From positions 2,666,001 through 2,730,000 of the forward strand of contig NZ_CP171729.1 in the NCBI RefSeq assembly GCF_043769475.1: DNA of 64,000 nt. Reading direction: 5' to 3'. The notes under the pieces are model-generated. The model had not been told where the DNA came from. It did no database searches and saw nothing but the letters and a program-made list of their open reading frames with translations. The stretch comes from Allomesorhizobium sp043769475. Its GTDB lineage: Bacteria; Pseudomonadota; Alphaproteobacteria; Rhizobiales; Rhizobiaceae. The position numbers and the translations under genes are program-made. The number at the start of each line of letters is the position of its first letter. The first letter of the stretch is position 1. Below, in pieces: positions 24,537 through 32,148 of the stretch.

Positions 24537-24938
24537 TTACGCCCTGGAGTTGCGCTCCGGATCGTTCTCCAGCAGGATCGGCTTGCCGTGCGGCGTTGCA
24601 TGCGCGGCACGATGCCAGGCGGCGGCGAGCGCGTCGATTTCGCTCCCGCCGGCAATACCCTTTGCGGCAAGCAGCTTTTCTAATGCCTGCAGCCATCGTC
24701 CGTAGTAGTCGCTGCCGTCCGGCGCGGCGTCGGAACTTTTTACTTCCGCCGACAGCGCGTCCGCCCATTCGCTCCACGAAAACAGCCCGCGCTCGTTGAG
24801 CGCCACAACCATGGCGAAGGCTTCGGCTTGCCAGGGTTCAGCGAAAACCGGAGCATCCGCAGGATCAGCTGCCGCGCCGGGTTCCGCGAAGCGGAGCGGT
24901 CCGGCCTCACGCCGGCTCAAGATAGCTCTCCCAGGCAT
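24537..24938 (-). CDS. nitrile hydratase accessory (activator) protein
   Basis: A 133-residue protein like the P14K/NhlE group. The diagnostic segment is PVFAEPWQAEAFAMVVALNE, then GLFSWSEWADALS and a DYYGRWLQALEKLL. It resembles the N-terminal half of the beta subunit and acts in cobalt insertion into the alpha subunit by subunit exchange. The ATG at 24938 lies inside the end of the beta gene (32-bp overlap); a TTG at 24920 is an alternative. It is the third gene of the operon. Confidence 0.85.
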   Translation of the reverse strand: MPGRAILSRREAGPLRFAEPGAAADPADAPVFAEPWQAEAFAMVVALNERGLFSWSEWADALSAEVKSSDAAPDGSDYYGRWLQALEKLLAAKGIAGGSEIDALAAAWHRAAHATPHGKPILLENDPERNSRA

Positions 24939-25566
24939 CGATCGAGACCGTCAGCGTCGGATCGGCTCCCTCGCCCCAGATTTCCGCGGCTGAGAAGACA
25001 ACCGTGTAAACCCGCTGCGGGTTTTCGCCGTCCCCATGCGCATTGCTGTCGGGAAAGACAAAACCGTCGCGCACCGTCTCGACCACGCCCAACTTGCCGC
25101 GCGCATAGCGCGGCAGCCTCGTGTGTCCGGTCGGGTGAAAATTCTTCGTCCGCACCCGGTCGCCCGCCTTGAACCGCGGCGGCGCATCGACCGGCCGGTC
25201 GCATGGCCCGCCCTTGGCCAGAACCGCCGCGACATTTTCGGCCGTCAGCACGCGTTTCGGCGTCGTTCCCGCGCCCTGCGCCTTGCCCGCGGCCAGTTCT
25301 TCGTCCGTGACGAAACCGTGGCGCTTGAGCAGCGTTTCCAGCGCCTTGATCCAGATTTCATAGTAGCTTGAGGAATAGTAATCGGCCGGATGCAGCGATT
25401 CCCGTGCGTGACGGCTCTCGTCGATGGTCCAGTGGCCCATCGCGCCCGCTGTCAGCGTGACGCCAAGCGCCTGCTTCTCCCATTCGGCGTGGAAATACGG
25501 CTCGTCCTTTTCCGGCGCGACCGGCCCGAACCCCATCTGCCCACCGAGATCATGCGGCCCGTTCAT
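24907..25566 (-). CDS. nitrile hydratase subunit beta
   Basis: The 219-residue beta subunit. It starts NGPHDLGGQMGFGPV, the usual opening, and contains YYSSSYYEIWIKALETLL, a central FKAGDRVRTKNFHPTGHTRL (the SH3-like barrel start) and TVSIDAWESYLEP at the end. Two conserved Arg residues near the barrel hydrogen-bond the oxidised cysteines of the alpha subunit in known structures. The start at 25566 overlaps the alpha stop (ATGA). An apparent longer frame to 25998 is only a shadow of the alpha gene. Confidence 0.92.
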   Translation of the reverse strand: MNGPHDLGGQMGFGPVAPEKDEPYFHAEWEKQALGVTLTAGAMGHWTIDESRHARESLHPADYYSSSYYEIWIKALETLLKRHGFVTDEELAAGKAQGAGTTPKRVLTAENVAAVLAKGGPCDRPVDAPPRFKAGDRVRTKNFHPTGHTRLPRYARGKLGVVETVRDGFVFPDSNAHGDGENPQRVYTVVFSAAEIWGEGADPTLTVSIDAWESYLEPA

Positions 25567-26180
25567 GGCGCGTTTGGCTCCAGCGCCAATCCTGTGCCGA
25601 TCATGGAATCGCGTGTCACCAACCCGGCGAGCCGCTCCTCGCTCCAGCCTTCCGTGCCCTCTGGCCGCAGGGGAACCACGAGATAGCGAAGCTCGGCGGT
25701 CGAATCCCAGACGCGGATTTTTGTCTCCGCCGGCAGCGACACGCCGAATTCGGCGAGCACGCCGCGCGGATCGATCACCGCTTTGGAGCGATAGGGCGGC
25801 GACTTGTACCAGACCGGCGGCAGGCCGAGCACCGACCATGGATAGCAGGAGCACAGGGTGCAGACGACGAGATTGTGCGTGTCGGGAGTGTTGAACACCG
25901 CCTGCATGTGCTCGCCCTGCCGGCCGGTGAAGCCGAGCGAGGCGATCGCCGCCGTCGCTTCCTTCTTCAGCCACTCGGCGTAAGCGGGATCGCTCCACGC
26001 CTTCGCGACAACCTTCGCGCCGTTGCGCGGGCCGATCTTCGTCTCGTAGGCCTCCACGATCGCATCGATCGCCGCCGGGTCGATCAGCCCCTTCTGGGTC
26101 AGGATCGTCTCCAGCGCCTTGACCCGCGCGGCCATCGGATCGAGTTCGTTGTCGTGATGGTGATCGTGATCATGGGACAT
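25563..26180 (-). CDS. nitrile hydratase subunit alpha, cobalt type
   Basis: The 205-residue catalytic subunit, which hydrates nitriles to amides. The metal-binding loop reads VCTLCSCYPW (about residues 98-107). Thr after the first Cys and Tyr after the last mark the cobalt type; iron types have VCSLCSCT. Two of the three cysteines are normally oxidised. The N-terminus is histidine-rich (SHDHDHHHDNE). Order alpha-beta-activator matches other low-molecular-mass Co-type operons. No amidase or cobalt transporter gene is in the window, so the amide product must be handled elsewhere. Confidence 0.94.
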   Translation of the reverse strand: MSHDHDHHHDNELDPMAARVKALETILTQKGLIDPAAIDAIVEAYETKIGPRNGAKVVAKAWSDPAYAEWLKKEATAAIASLGFTGRQGEHMQAVFNTPDTHNLVVCTLCSCYPWSVLGLPPVWYKSPPYRSKAVIDPRGVLAEFGVSLPAETKIRVWDSTAELRYLVVPLRPEGTEGWSEERLAGLVTRDSMIGTGLALEPNAP

Positions 26181-26228
26181 ACGCAGAAAACTAAGCCCCG
26201 CGGGCCAGGCGCGCAAGCAGGCCAGGCC

Positions 26229-26825
26229 TCATCGAAGCATCGGCCACAGCGTTGCGGCGAGGAGCACGCCCATGACGATGTTGAACCATTTCAGCCTGAC
26301 CGGATCGGAAAGAAACCCGCGCAGCGCCATGCCGAAGCCGGCCCAAACCGACACCGACGGCAGATTGACCAGGGCGAACGCGACGGTAACCAGCAGCATC
26401 GACAGGAACGGCGCCTGCGGATTGGTATAGACGGCCATCGCCGTCACCGCCATCACCCAGGCCTTGGGATTGACCCATTGGAAAGCAGCGGCTTGCAGGA
26501 AGGTCATCGGCACGGCCTTCGCCTCGCCCTTCGCCGCCATCGATCGCGACATCGCGATCTTCCAGGCGAGATAGAGCAGATAGGCCCCGCCGGCGATCTT
26601 CAGCGCCAGGTCGAGCGCCGGATAGGCCTTCAGCACCGCGCCCAAGCCCAAACCGACCCCGAAGAGCAGCGTGGCAAAACCGGCGGCAATGCCGAACATG
26701 TGCGGCACCGTGCGCCAGAACCCGAAATTCACGCCCGAAGCCAGCAGCATGAAGTTGTTAGGCCCCGGCGTCACCGAGGTGACGAACGCGAAGATCAGAA
26801 GGGCGAAAAAGACTTCGGGGGACAT
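26229..26825 (-). CDS. LysE family translocator
   Basis: A 198-residue inner-membrane exporter with six hydrophobic segments. The family motif is TPGPNNFMLLASG (about residues 19-31), then GIAAGFATLLFGVGLGLGAV, GGAYLLYLAWKI and FQWVNPKAWVMAVTAM. The family exports amino acids or homoserine lactones; the substrate is not predictable. Downstream of nothing obvious; it lies between the nitrile hydratase and ilvH genes and reads in the same direction. Confidence 0.9.
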   Translation of the reverse strand: MSPEVFFALLIFAFVTSVTPGPNNFMLLASGVNFGFWRTVPHMFGIAAGFATLLFGVGLGLGAVLKAYPALDLALKIAGGAYLLYLAWKIAMSRSMAAKGEAKAVPMTFLQAAAFQWVNPKAWVMAVTAMAVYTNPQAPFLSMLLVTVAFALVNLPSVSVWAGFGMALRGFLSDPVRLKWFNIVMGVLLAATLWPMLR

Positions 26826-26939
26826 GGATCGCGTCGTCCGTATTTCAGCGGTGTTGACCTATAATGATGGATTTTCTACCCAGCCAAAGCAGCCATGGCC
26901 ATCAGGCGCTTGTGCCAAAGTTCGGCAGCGCTTCTGCCA

Positions 26940-27512
26940 TCACATCCCCTGCGGGCCGCGGTTCATCGCGGCCACGCCGGTGCGGCAGACCTCGACCAGG
27001 CCGAGTGGCTGCATGATTGCGATGAACTGCTCGATCTTCGACACTTTTCCTGTGATCTCGAAGATGAAATGCTCGGTGTTGGCGTCAATGACATTGGCGC
27101 GGAACGCTTCGGCGAGCCGCAGCGCCTCGACCCGGGCATCACCTGTGCCCGATACCTTGACCAGCGCCAGTTCGCGCGCCAGCGGCTTGTCCTGGCCGAG
27201 TTCCAGCGCGCGGACGGAAAGATCGACGACGCGGTGCACCGGCACGATGCGCTCGAGCTGGTGCTTGATCTGCTCCAGCACATGCGGCGTGCCGCGCGTC
27301 ACGATGGTAATGCGCGACAGGTGCTTTTCGTGCTCGGTTTCGGAAACCGTCAGGCTCTCGATATTGTACCCTCGGCCGGAAAACAGCCCGATAACCCGGG
27401 CAAGTACGCCCGGCTCGTTGTCGACCAGAACCGACAATGTGTGGATTTCTGGCTTTTCCGTCTCCTTGGCGATGAAGTAGGCGGAGCCGGTCGGTTGAAG
27501 GTGGGCGCTCAT
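26940..27512 (-). CDS. ilvH: acetolactate synthase small (regulatory) subunit
   Basis: A 190-residue subunit with an N-terminal ACT domain (HTLSVLVDNEPGVLARVIGL, about residues 24-43, then FSGRGYNIESLTV) and a C-terminal ALS_ss domain. It binds valine and both activates and feedback-inhibits the large subunit. The start at 27512 overlaps the stop of the AbrB-like gene upstream (ATGA). This gene order, with another gene between ilvB and ilvH, is unusual. Confidence 0.97.
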   Translation of the reverse strand: MSAHLQPTGSAYFIAKETEKPEIHTLSVLVDNEPGVLARVIGLFSGRGYNIESLTVSETEHEKHLSRITIVTRGTPHVLEQIKHQLERIVPVHRVVDLSVRALELGQDKPLARELALVKVSGTGDARVEALRLAEAFRANVIDANTEHFIFEITGKVSKIEQFIAIMQPLGLVEVCRTGVAAMNRGPQGM

Positions 27513-27703
27513 GATTTCTGTTGCCTGTTGCTAGCGAGCGTTTTCTGTCCGGCTGCCTTGCTGCTCGCTTCCGACGCTTGCAGCGCTATCGAACCGTCTG
27601 GATTCGACCGGAATTCGATCAACGTGCCTGCCACCCCTCCGTGTTTCTCGCGCAACGGTTTAGGGACGATCAGGCGATTTCCTTTTCGTATGGTCACGCG
27701 CAT
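27509..27703 (-). CDS. AbrB/MazE-type DNA-binding domain protein within ilvBH
   Basis: A 64-residue protein. Residues 1-45 match the swapped-hairpin AbrB/SpoVT/MazE fold: RVTIRKGNRLIVPKPLREKH then GTLIEF. The tail is Ala/Lys/Gln-rich. Such domains bind DNA as antitoxins or transition-state regulators. It starts 16 nt after the ilvB stop with GGGGAAAGAGAG upstream, and its stop overlaps the ilvH start, so it is embedded and translationally coupled in the ilvBH operon. No toxin gene is beside it. It could regulate the operon or link it to another TA locus; both are inference. Confidence 0.75.
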   Translation of the reverse strand: MRVTIRKGNRLIVPKPLREKHGGVAGTLIEFRSNPDGSIALQASEASSKAAGQKTLASNRQQKS

Positions 27704-27719
27704 TTCGCTCTCTTTCCCC

Positions 27720-29507
27720 TCACACCAGCTCCCGCCCCTTCGCGTCGATCGCGTTCGCCACCGCCTCGTCGGTCGCCTCGTCGGGCAAGAGCATTTCGTT
27801 ATGCGCCTTGCCCGAGGGGATCATCGGGAAGCAGTTTGCCAACGCGACCACCCGGCAGTCGAAGATGACCGGCTTCTTCACCGAGATCATTTCTTTGATT
27901 GCATCGTCGAGGTCGCCCGGCTTTTCGCAACGTATGCCGTGGCCGCCATAGGCTTCGGCGAGTTTGACGAAATCCGGCATCGCCTCGGTGTAGGAATGCG
28001 ACAGCCGGTTGCCGTGCAGGAGCTGCTGCCACTGCCGCACCATGCCCATATACTGGTTGTTCAGGATGAAGATTTTTATCGGCGCGTCATGTTGCACCGC
28101 CGCGCTCATCTCCTGGATCGTCATCTGCACCGAGGCGTCGCCGGCGATGTCGATGACGAGCGCATCGGGATGGGCGATCTGCACGCCGAGCGCCGCCGGC
28201 AGGCCGTAGCCCATCGTGCCCAGTCCGCCGGAAGTCATCCAGCGGTTCGGCTTCTCGAAGTGAAAGTGCTGGGCCGCCCACATCTGGTGCTGGCCGACTT
28301 CGGTGGTGATGTAGGTGTCGAGATGCTTGGTCAACTCGTAGAGCCGCTGCACCGCGTATTGCGGCATGATCACCTCGTCATTGGGCGTGTAGGCCAATGA
28401 ATCGCGGGCGCGCCAGCGGGCGATCTGTTCCCACCAGGGGTAGAGCGGCTTCTTGTCGGCCCTTGCCGTAGCGCGCCACAGCCGCACCATGTCCTCGAGC
28501 ACGCGGCCGACATCGCCGATGATCGGCACGTCGGCGCGGACGTTCTTGTTGATCGACGATGGATCGATGTCGATATGGATCTTTTTCGAGTTCGGCGAAA
28601 AGGCGTTGAGCCGTCCGGTGATGCGGTCGTCGAAGCGCGCGCCGATGCAGATCATCACGTCGCAATCGTGCATCGCCATATTGGCTTCGTAGGTGCCGTG
28701 CATGCCGAGCATGCCGAGCCAGTTCTTGCCGCTCGCCGGATAAGCGCCCAGCCCCATCAGCGTCGAGGTGATGGGAAAGCCGGTCAGATCGACCAGTTCG
28801 CGCAGCAGGTGGCTCGCTTCAGCGCCGGAATTGATGACGCCGCCGCCGGAATAGATGACCGGGCTCTTGGCTTCCATCATCAGCGCCACCGCGGCCTTGA
28901 TCTTGTCGAGGTCGCCCTGGACCTTGGGTTGGTAGCTGGTGCGCGGCGCCGTCTGCGGCGGCGTGTACATGCCCCTGGCGAACTGAACGTCTTTCGGCAC
29001 GTCGACGACCACCGGCCCGGGCCGGCCGGTCGTGGCGACATGAAACGCCTCGTGCAGGATGCCCGCCAGTTCGTTGACGTCCTTCACCAGCCAGTTGTGC
29101 TTGGTGCAAGGCCGCGTGATGCCGATCGTGTCGCATTCCTGGAACGCGTCCGAGCCGATCAGCGAGGTCGGAACCTGACCGGTGATGCAGACCAGCGGGA
29201 TCGAATCCATCAGCGCGTCCTGCAGCGGCGTCACCGCATTGGTCGCCCCAGGGCCGGACGTCACCAGCATCACGCCGGCCTTGCCCGTGGAGCGTGCATA
29301 GCCCTCGGCCGCATGGCCGGCGCCCTGCTCGTGGCGCACCAGAATGTGCTGGACGTCGTCCTGCTGAAAGAGCTCGTCGTAGATCGGCAGGACCGCGCCG
29401 CCGGGATAGCCGAAGAGATGCTTGACGCCGTTGTCCTTCAGCGCCTGCACGACCATTTCGGCGCCGGTCATTTCACGCCGTCCGGTTTCGTCCTGTCGGT
29501 TGCTCAT
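27720..29507 (-). CDS. ilvB: acetolactate synthase large (catalytic) subunit
   Basis: A 595-residue ThDP-dependent enzyme that condenses two pyruvates, or pyruvate with 2-oxobutyrate. The N-terminal pyrimidine-binding domain has LFGYPGGAVLPIYDEL and the catalytic Glu in VRHEQGAGHAAEGYAR (about residue 60). The ThDP/Mg motif is GDASVQMTIQEMSA with NNQYMGMVRQWQ about 30 residues later. FAD-binding and central domains are complete. The start at 29507 lies 60 nt after a leader-peptide attenuator. With ilvH it makes the first committed step, followed by IlvC at 13.5 kb. Confidence 0.98.
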   Translation of the reverse strand: MSNRQDETGRREMTGAEMVVQALKDNGVKHLFGYPGGAVLPIYDELFQQDDVQHILVRHEQGAGHAAEGYARSTGKAGVMLVTSGPGATNAVTPLQDALMDSIPLVCITGQVPTSLIGSDAFQECDTIGITRPCTKHNWLVKDVNELAGILHEAFHVATTGRPGPVVVDVPKDVQFARGMYTPPQTAPRTSYQPKVQGDLDKIKAAVALMMEAKSPVIYSGGGVINSGAEASHLLRELVDLTGFPITSTLMGLGAYPASGKNWLGMLGMHGTYEANMAMHDCDVMICIGARFDDRITGRLNAFSPNSKKIHIDIDPSSINKNVRADVPIIGDVGRVLEDMVRLWRATARADKKPLYPWWEQIARWRARDSLAYTPNDEVIMPQYAVQRLYELTKHLDTYITTEVGQHQMWAAQHFHFEKPNRWMTSGGLGTMGYGLPAALGVQIAHPDALVIDIAGDASVQMTIQEMSAAVQHDAPIKIFILNNQYMGMVRQWQQLLHGNRLSHSYTEAMPDFVKLAEAYGGHGIRCEKPGDLDDAIKEMISVKKPVIFDCRVVALANCFPMIPSGKAHNEMLLPDEATDEAVANAIDAKGRELV

Positions 29508-29567
29508 CGGTCTGTCCCGTTCTTGTCGCCTTGGGCGATTGATGGTCGTGTAGTCTTGTTTCGGCCA

Positions 29568-29592
29568 ATAAAAAAGGCCCCCGAGGGAGCCT
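29568..29592 (-). terminator. attenuator terminator in front of ilvB
   Basis: On the minus strand AGGCTCC pairs with GGGGCCT (one U-G pair) and is followed at once by TTTTTTATT. It lies 34 nt after the leader-peptide stop codon and 60 nt before ilvB, the position of an intrinsic attenuator. An upstream hairpin, GGCGGT/ACCGCC, spans the leader stop and could act as the alternative structure. Confidence 0.8.
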
Positions 29593-29625
29593 GTGTCTTG
29601 CGCATGGGAGGTTTCCGCCCGGCGG

Positions 29626-29679
29626 TTACACCGCCTTGCCCACGCGCTTTCCTACTACGAGAATGAGTGTCGTCTTCAT
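29626..29679 (-). CDS. ilv operon leader peptide (MKTTLILVVGKRVGKAV)
   Basis: A 17-codon frame whose codons 5-9 specify Leu-Ile-Leu-Val-Val, exactly the three end products of the pathway. It is followed by a terminator hairpin with T6. Ribosome stalling on these codons when branched-chain aminoacyl-tRNA is scarce would let transcription pass into ilvB. There is no ribosome binding site; a TTGACA promoter element lies so close that the mRNA probably begins at or 2-3 nt before the ATG, as known for the trp leader of rhizobia. Confidence 0.85.
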   Translation of the reverse strand: MKTTLILVVGKRVGKAV

Positions 29680-29688
29680 GGGCGCGGA

Positions 29689-29717
29689 GACTAATTGCGC
29701 GAAAGGCATGGTGTCAA
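29689..29717 (-). promoter_or_regulatory. probable promoter of the ilvBH operon
   Basis: On the minus strand TTGACA (29717-29712), 17 nt, TTAGTC (29694-29689). The -35 is perfect and the -10 weak. The predicted start is about 29682, next to the leader ATG at 29679. It lies between the arginase-family stop and the leader. Confidence 0.55.
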
Positions 29718-29738
29718 TGGGAAAGTGCGGCATGTTGT

Positions 29739-30671
29739 TCACTCTCCCAGGCGGGCGGTGGCGTCTCGCAGCAGCGAAACAATCAGTTGGGCGTAAGCGC
29801 CGTCCGGGTCGAGGTCAGGATCGAAGATCGTCATGTCGAGGCCGAGGCAGCGCGGGCTGCTTAAGAGGCCTCGGAGCAGGATCGACAGATCGTTCGGATC
29901 GATGCCCGGGCTTCCGGGCGAGTCCACGGCGGGCATGAGGGCCTGATCTAGGACATCGACGTCGAAGTGGACCCAATACGGCAGATCGAGGCGTTTCAGG
30001 GCTTCTTTGATATCGGCAAGCACAGCCTCCCCGCCGCTGTCGCGGGCGGTAAACACGTCGATACGCGTGATGGCGGTGTCGTTGACATCGGGCCAGGCAA
30101 AATCCGGCTCGCGGGCTTCCCGCTCGCCAATCTGGATGACGCATTCGTCCGGCACCAGCGGCGCCGGCACGTTCGGCCACTCGGTGAGGAGTTTTTCACC
30201 TCGTCCCGTTGCGAGCGCAAGGTCCATTCCCGCAACCGATCCCAGGATAGCGGACGGATCGTAGTTTCCGGGATGCCGGAAGTCGCTGTGGCCATCGATG
30301 TGAACGAGCGAAACGGGCGTCATTCTCCGTACACCCGCCAGCGCGCCCAAAAGGATGGAGCAGTCGCCGCCGACGACAATCGGGAATTCCTCCTTCCTCA
30401 ACGCCGAGAAGACCGCATCAGCGAGGATGAGATTGAATGTTCGGATGGCATGGCCGTTGCGCAGCCGTGTGCCGGCCTGCTCTCCGCTTTCATACCTCGG
30501 GCGGGGAAGATCGACGACACGCGCAGGCGACAGGGCATCGAGGAGGCCTGCCTTAGTGAGGGCCTCAGGGGCCCGCCAAGTGCCCGGTTCGTGGCCGGGC
30601 CGCAGCGGCCGCAAGCCGAGGTTCGAGGGTGCTCGTATGAGAACGGAGTTTCTGGGCAGCATATTGCTCAA
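29739..30671 (-). CDS. arginase/agmatinase/formiminoglutamase (ureohydrolase) family protein
   Basis: A 310-residue ureohydrolase. Metal-binding motifs are recognisable but altered: VVGGDCSILLG (usually GGDHS), LVHIDGHSDF (usually DAHxD) and VHFDVDVLDQALMPAVDSPG (SxDxDxxDPxxxP type). The Cys in place of the first metal-site His and the DGHSD sequence set it apart from classic arginases, so both substrate and activity are uncertain; guanidine-type substrates are the family rule. It begins LPRNSVLIRAPSNLGLRPLR. It lies upstream of the ilv promoter and downstream of a VOC gene, same strand. Confidence 0.82.
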   Translation of the reverse strand: MSNMLPRNSVLIRAPSNLGLRPLRPGHEPGTWRAPEALTKAGLLDALSPARVVDLPRPRYESGEQAGTRLRNGHAIRTFNLILADAVFSALRKEEFPIVVGGDCSILLGALAGVRRMTPVSLVHIDGHSDFRHPGNYDPSAILGSVAGMDLALATGRGEKLLTEWPNVPAPLVPDECVIQIGEREAREPDFAWPDVNDTAITRIDVFTARDSGGEAVLADIKEALKRLDLPYWVHFDVDVLDQALMPAVDSPGSPGIDPNDLSILLRGLLSSPRCLGLDMTIFDPDLDPDGAYAQLIVSLLRDATARLGE

Positions 30672-30709
30672 TTCTTCACCGCATTGGGTTGCGAGGACCC
30701 CAAACCAGG

Positions 30710-31129
30710 TTAAGCCTCATGTATCCATGGCGCATACGAAATGCCGACGATCGCTCCTTCCGTCGTTTGGAGCCGGGCGACGGTCTGGCCCCACGGTTCG
30801 GTCCGCGCGCCATGCAGCAGCGCGTACCCTTTTTCCTGAAGCTCCTGCGCGGCGGCAGCGACGCTGTCCAGGTCTTCGACTTCGAACTCGATACACGCTT
30901 GCGGTATCGGTCGATGCACCGGCCATTCGCGGGTGCCGAAGCATGCTTCGGCAGCCTGCGAAAGCGGCCATACGCCAAAGTGTTTGCTGCCGCCAATGTT
31001 CTCACTGAAGTAATAGTCGTCGCCCTCGTGGCGCTTGAGTGGCAATCCCAGCGCATCCATGAAGAGTTTGCGGCTCTGCGCTGGATCAGGCGCGATGATG
31101 GCCATGCTTGAAATGAACAGGATCTTCAT
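30710..31129 (-). CDS. VOC family protein
   Basis: A 139-residue glyoxalase/bleomycin-resistance fold protein: SMAIIAPDPAQSRKLFMDAL at the start, IEFEVEDLDSVAAAAQELQE in the middle and QTTEGAIVGISYAPW at the end, where the usual final metal-binding Glu is not obvious. Function unknown. AGGAGTGT precedes the ATG at 31129. It lies between the alpha/beta hydrolase and arginase-family genes, all on the minus strand, and may be co-transcribed. Confidence 0.82.
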   Translation of the reverse strand: MKILFISSMAIIAPDPAQSRKLFMDALGLPLKRHEGDDYYFSENIGGSKHFGVWPLSQAAEACFGTREWPVHRPIPQACIEFEVEDLDSVAAAAQELQEKGYALLHGARTEPWGQTVARLQTTEGAIVGISYAPWIHEA

Positions 31130-31154
31130 GTGACACTCCTTTCTGCAGGCGGTG

Positions 31155-32054
31155 CTATTGTCCTGGTTTTATTGTGAGGAAGCGGCCGAGAGCGTCCGCA
31201 GTCTCTTCGGGCATCGCTTCCGGAAAAAAGTGGCCGCCTTCGAGCTTCCTCCCTTGAACGTCATTGGCCCATGCCTGCCAAAGCGCGATCGGCCCGGACT
31301 CTGCCGCATACCAGGTATCGATTGGCCCTCCGGCGCTCCAAAGGGCGAGCAGCGGGCAGACGATCCGGCGCCCGTTGCTCAGATCGGCTCTGTCATGCTC
31401 GCGGTCGATGGCCGCTGCTGCCCGATATTCCTCGCAGATAGCGTGGACGTGCGCGGGATCGCGAAGAGCGTCGACATAGGCTGCGCGGACCGCCGCGGGA
31501 AATGTGTTCGGGGAGGAGCCCCATTCTGCGAGCGCATTGTCGATAATGGCTTCCGGGACGGCCGTCAGAATACGCTCGGGCAACGGCTCGGACTGGGCGA
31601 GCAGCGACCACGGCCAGAAGGCCAGTGCAAGCCGTGCGTCGGCCCGTTCCCACGTCGTCTCCGTCGGCAGGATGTCGAGAACGGCAAGGCGGTCGACGCG
31701 ATCGGGATGGTCGAGCGCCATGCGATAGGCGACGCGGCCGCCGCGATCGTGTCCGGCGACCGAGAAGCGCTTAAATCCAAGCCGCTCCATGACGGTCACC
31801 ATGTCCCGCGCCATGGCGCGCGTGGCATACGGCGCATGATCCGGCGCGGAAGCCGGGCAGCCGCTCCGTCCGTAGCCGCGAAGATCGGCGCAGACGACCG
31901 CAAAATTCCGGGCCAGCAGCGGCGCGACCCCGCGCCACATCAAATGCGTCTGCGGAAAGCCGTGCAGCAAGAGGACCGGCGGCCCTGACCCGCCTGAGCG
32001 CAGGAAGATCGTTGTCTCGCCGGTTTCAATCTCGACGGTTGCAAAGTCGTCCAT
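31155..32054 (-). CDS. alpha/beta hydrolase, fluoroacetate dehalogenase-like
   Basis: A 299-residue alpha/beta hydrolase started at 32054. It strongly resembles rhizobial/Rhodopseudomonas fluoroacetate dehalogenases: LLLHGFPQTHLMWRGVAPLL, ADLRGYGRS, the nucleophile Asp in AGHDRGGRVAYRMAL, Asp in AVLDILPTE and the catalytic His in GGHFFPEAMPEET. But two of three halide-pocket residues appear changed: the His before the pocket Trp is Pro (FWPWSLLAQ) and the Tyr seven residues after EEY is Ala. So defluorination is doubtful; a related dehalogenase, esterase or epoxide hydrolase is possible. No signal peptide. Confidence 0.83.
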   Translation of the reverse strand: MDDFATVEIETGETTIFLRSGGSGPPVLLLHGFPQTHLMWRGVAPLLARNFAVVCADLRGYGRSGCPASAPDHAPYATRAMARDMVTVMERLGFKRFSVAGHDRGGRVAYRMALDHPDRVDRLAVLDILPTETTWERADARLALAFWPWSLLAQSEPLPERILTAVPEAIIDNALAEWGSSPNTFPAAVRAAYVDALRDPAHVHAICEEYRAAAAIDREHDRADLSNGRRIVCPLLALWSAGGPIDTWYAAESGPIALWQAWANDVQGRKLEGGHFFPEAMPEETADALGRFLTIKPGQ

Positions 32055-32148
32055 CGGTCTGGCTCGTTCCTTGGGACGAGGCCGGAGCAGCGCGGCCTGC
32101 CCGCACAACTAGCGGATGGACGAGCCCTTTCCACGCGGTTGTCGAAAT

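Noticed and set aside
24907..25998. Reading nitrile hydratase beta as a 363-residue protein with an N-terminal extension
   Set aside because: The extra 144 residues lie inside the alpha gene in another frame. The family start NGPHDLGG and the ATGA overlap fix the start at 25566.
31155..32054. Calling the hydrolase a fluoroacetate dehalogenase
   Set aside because: Two of three halide-pocket residues seem to be replaced, so the specific activity is not supported.
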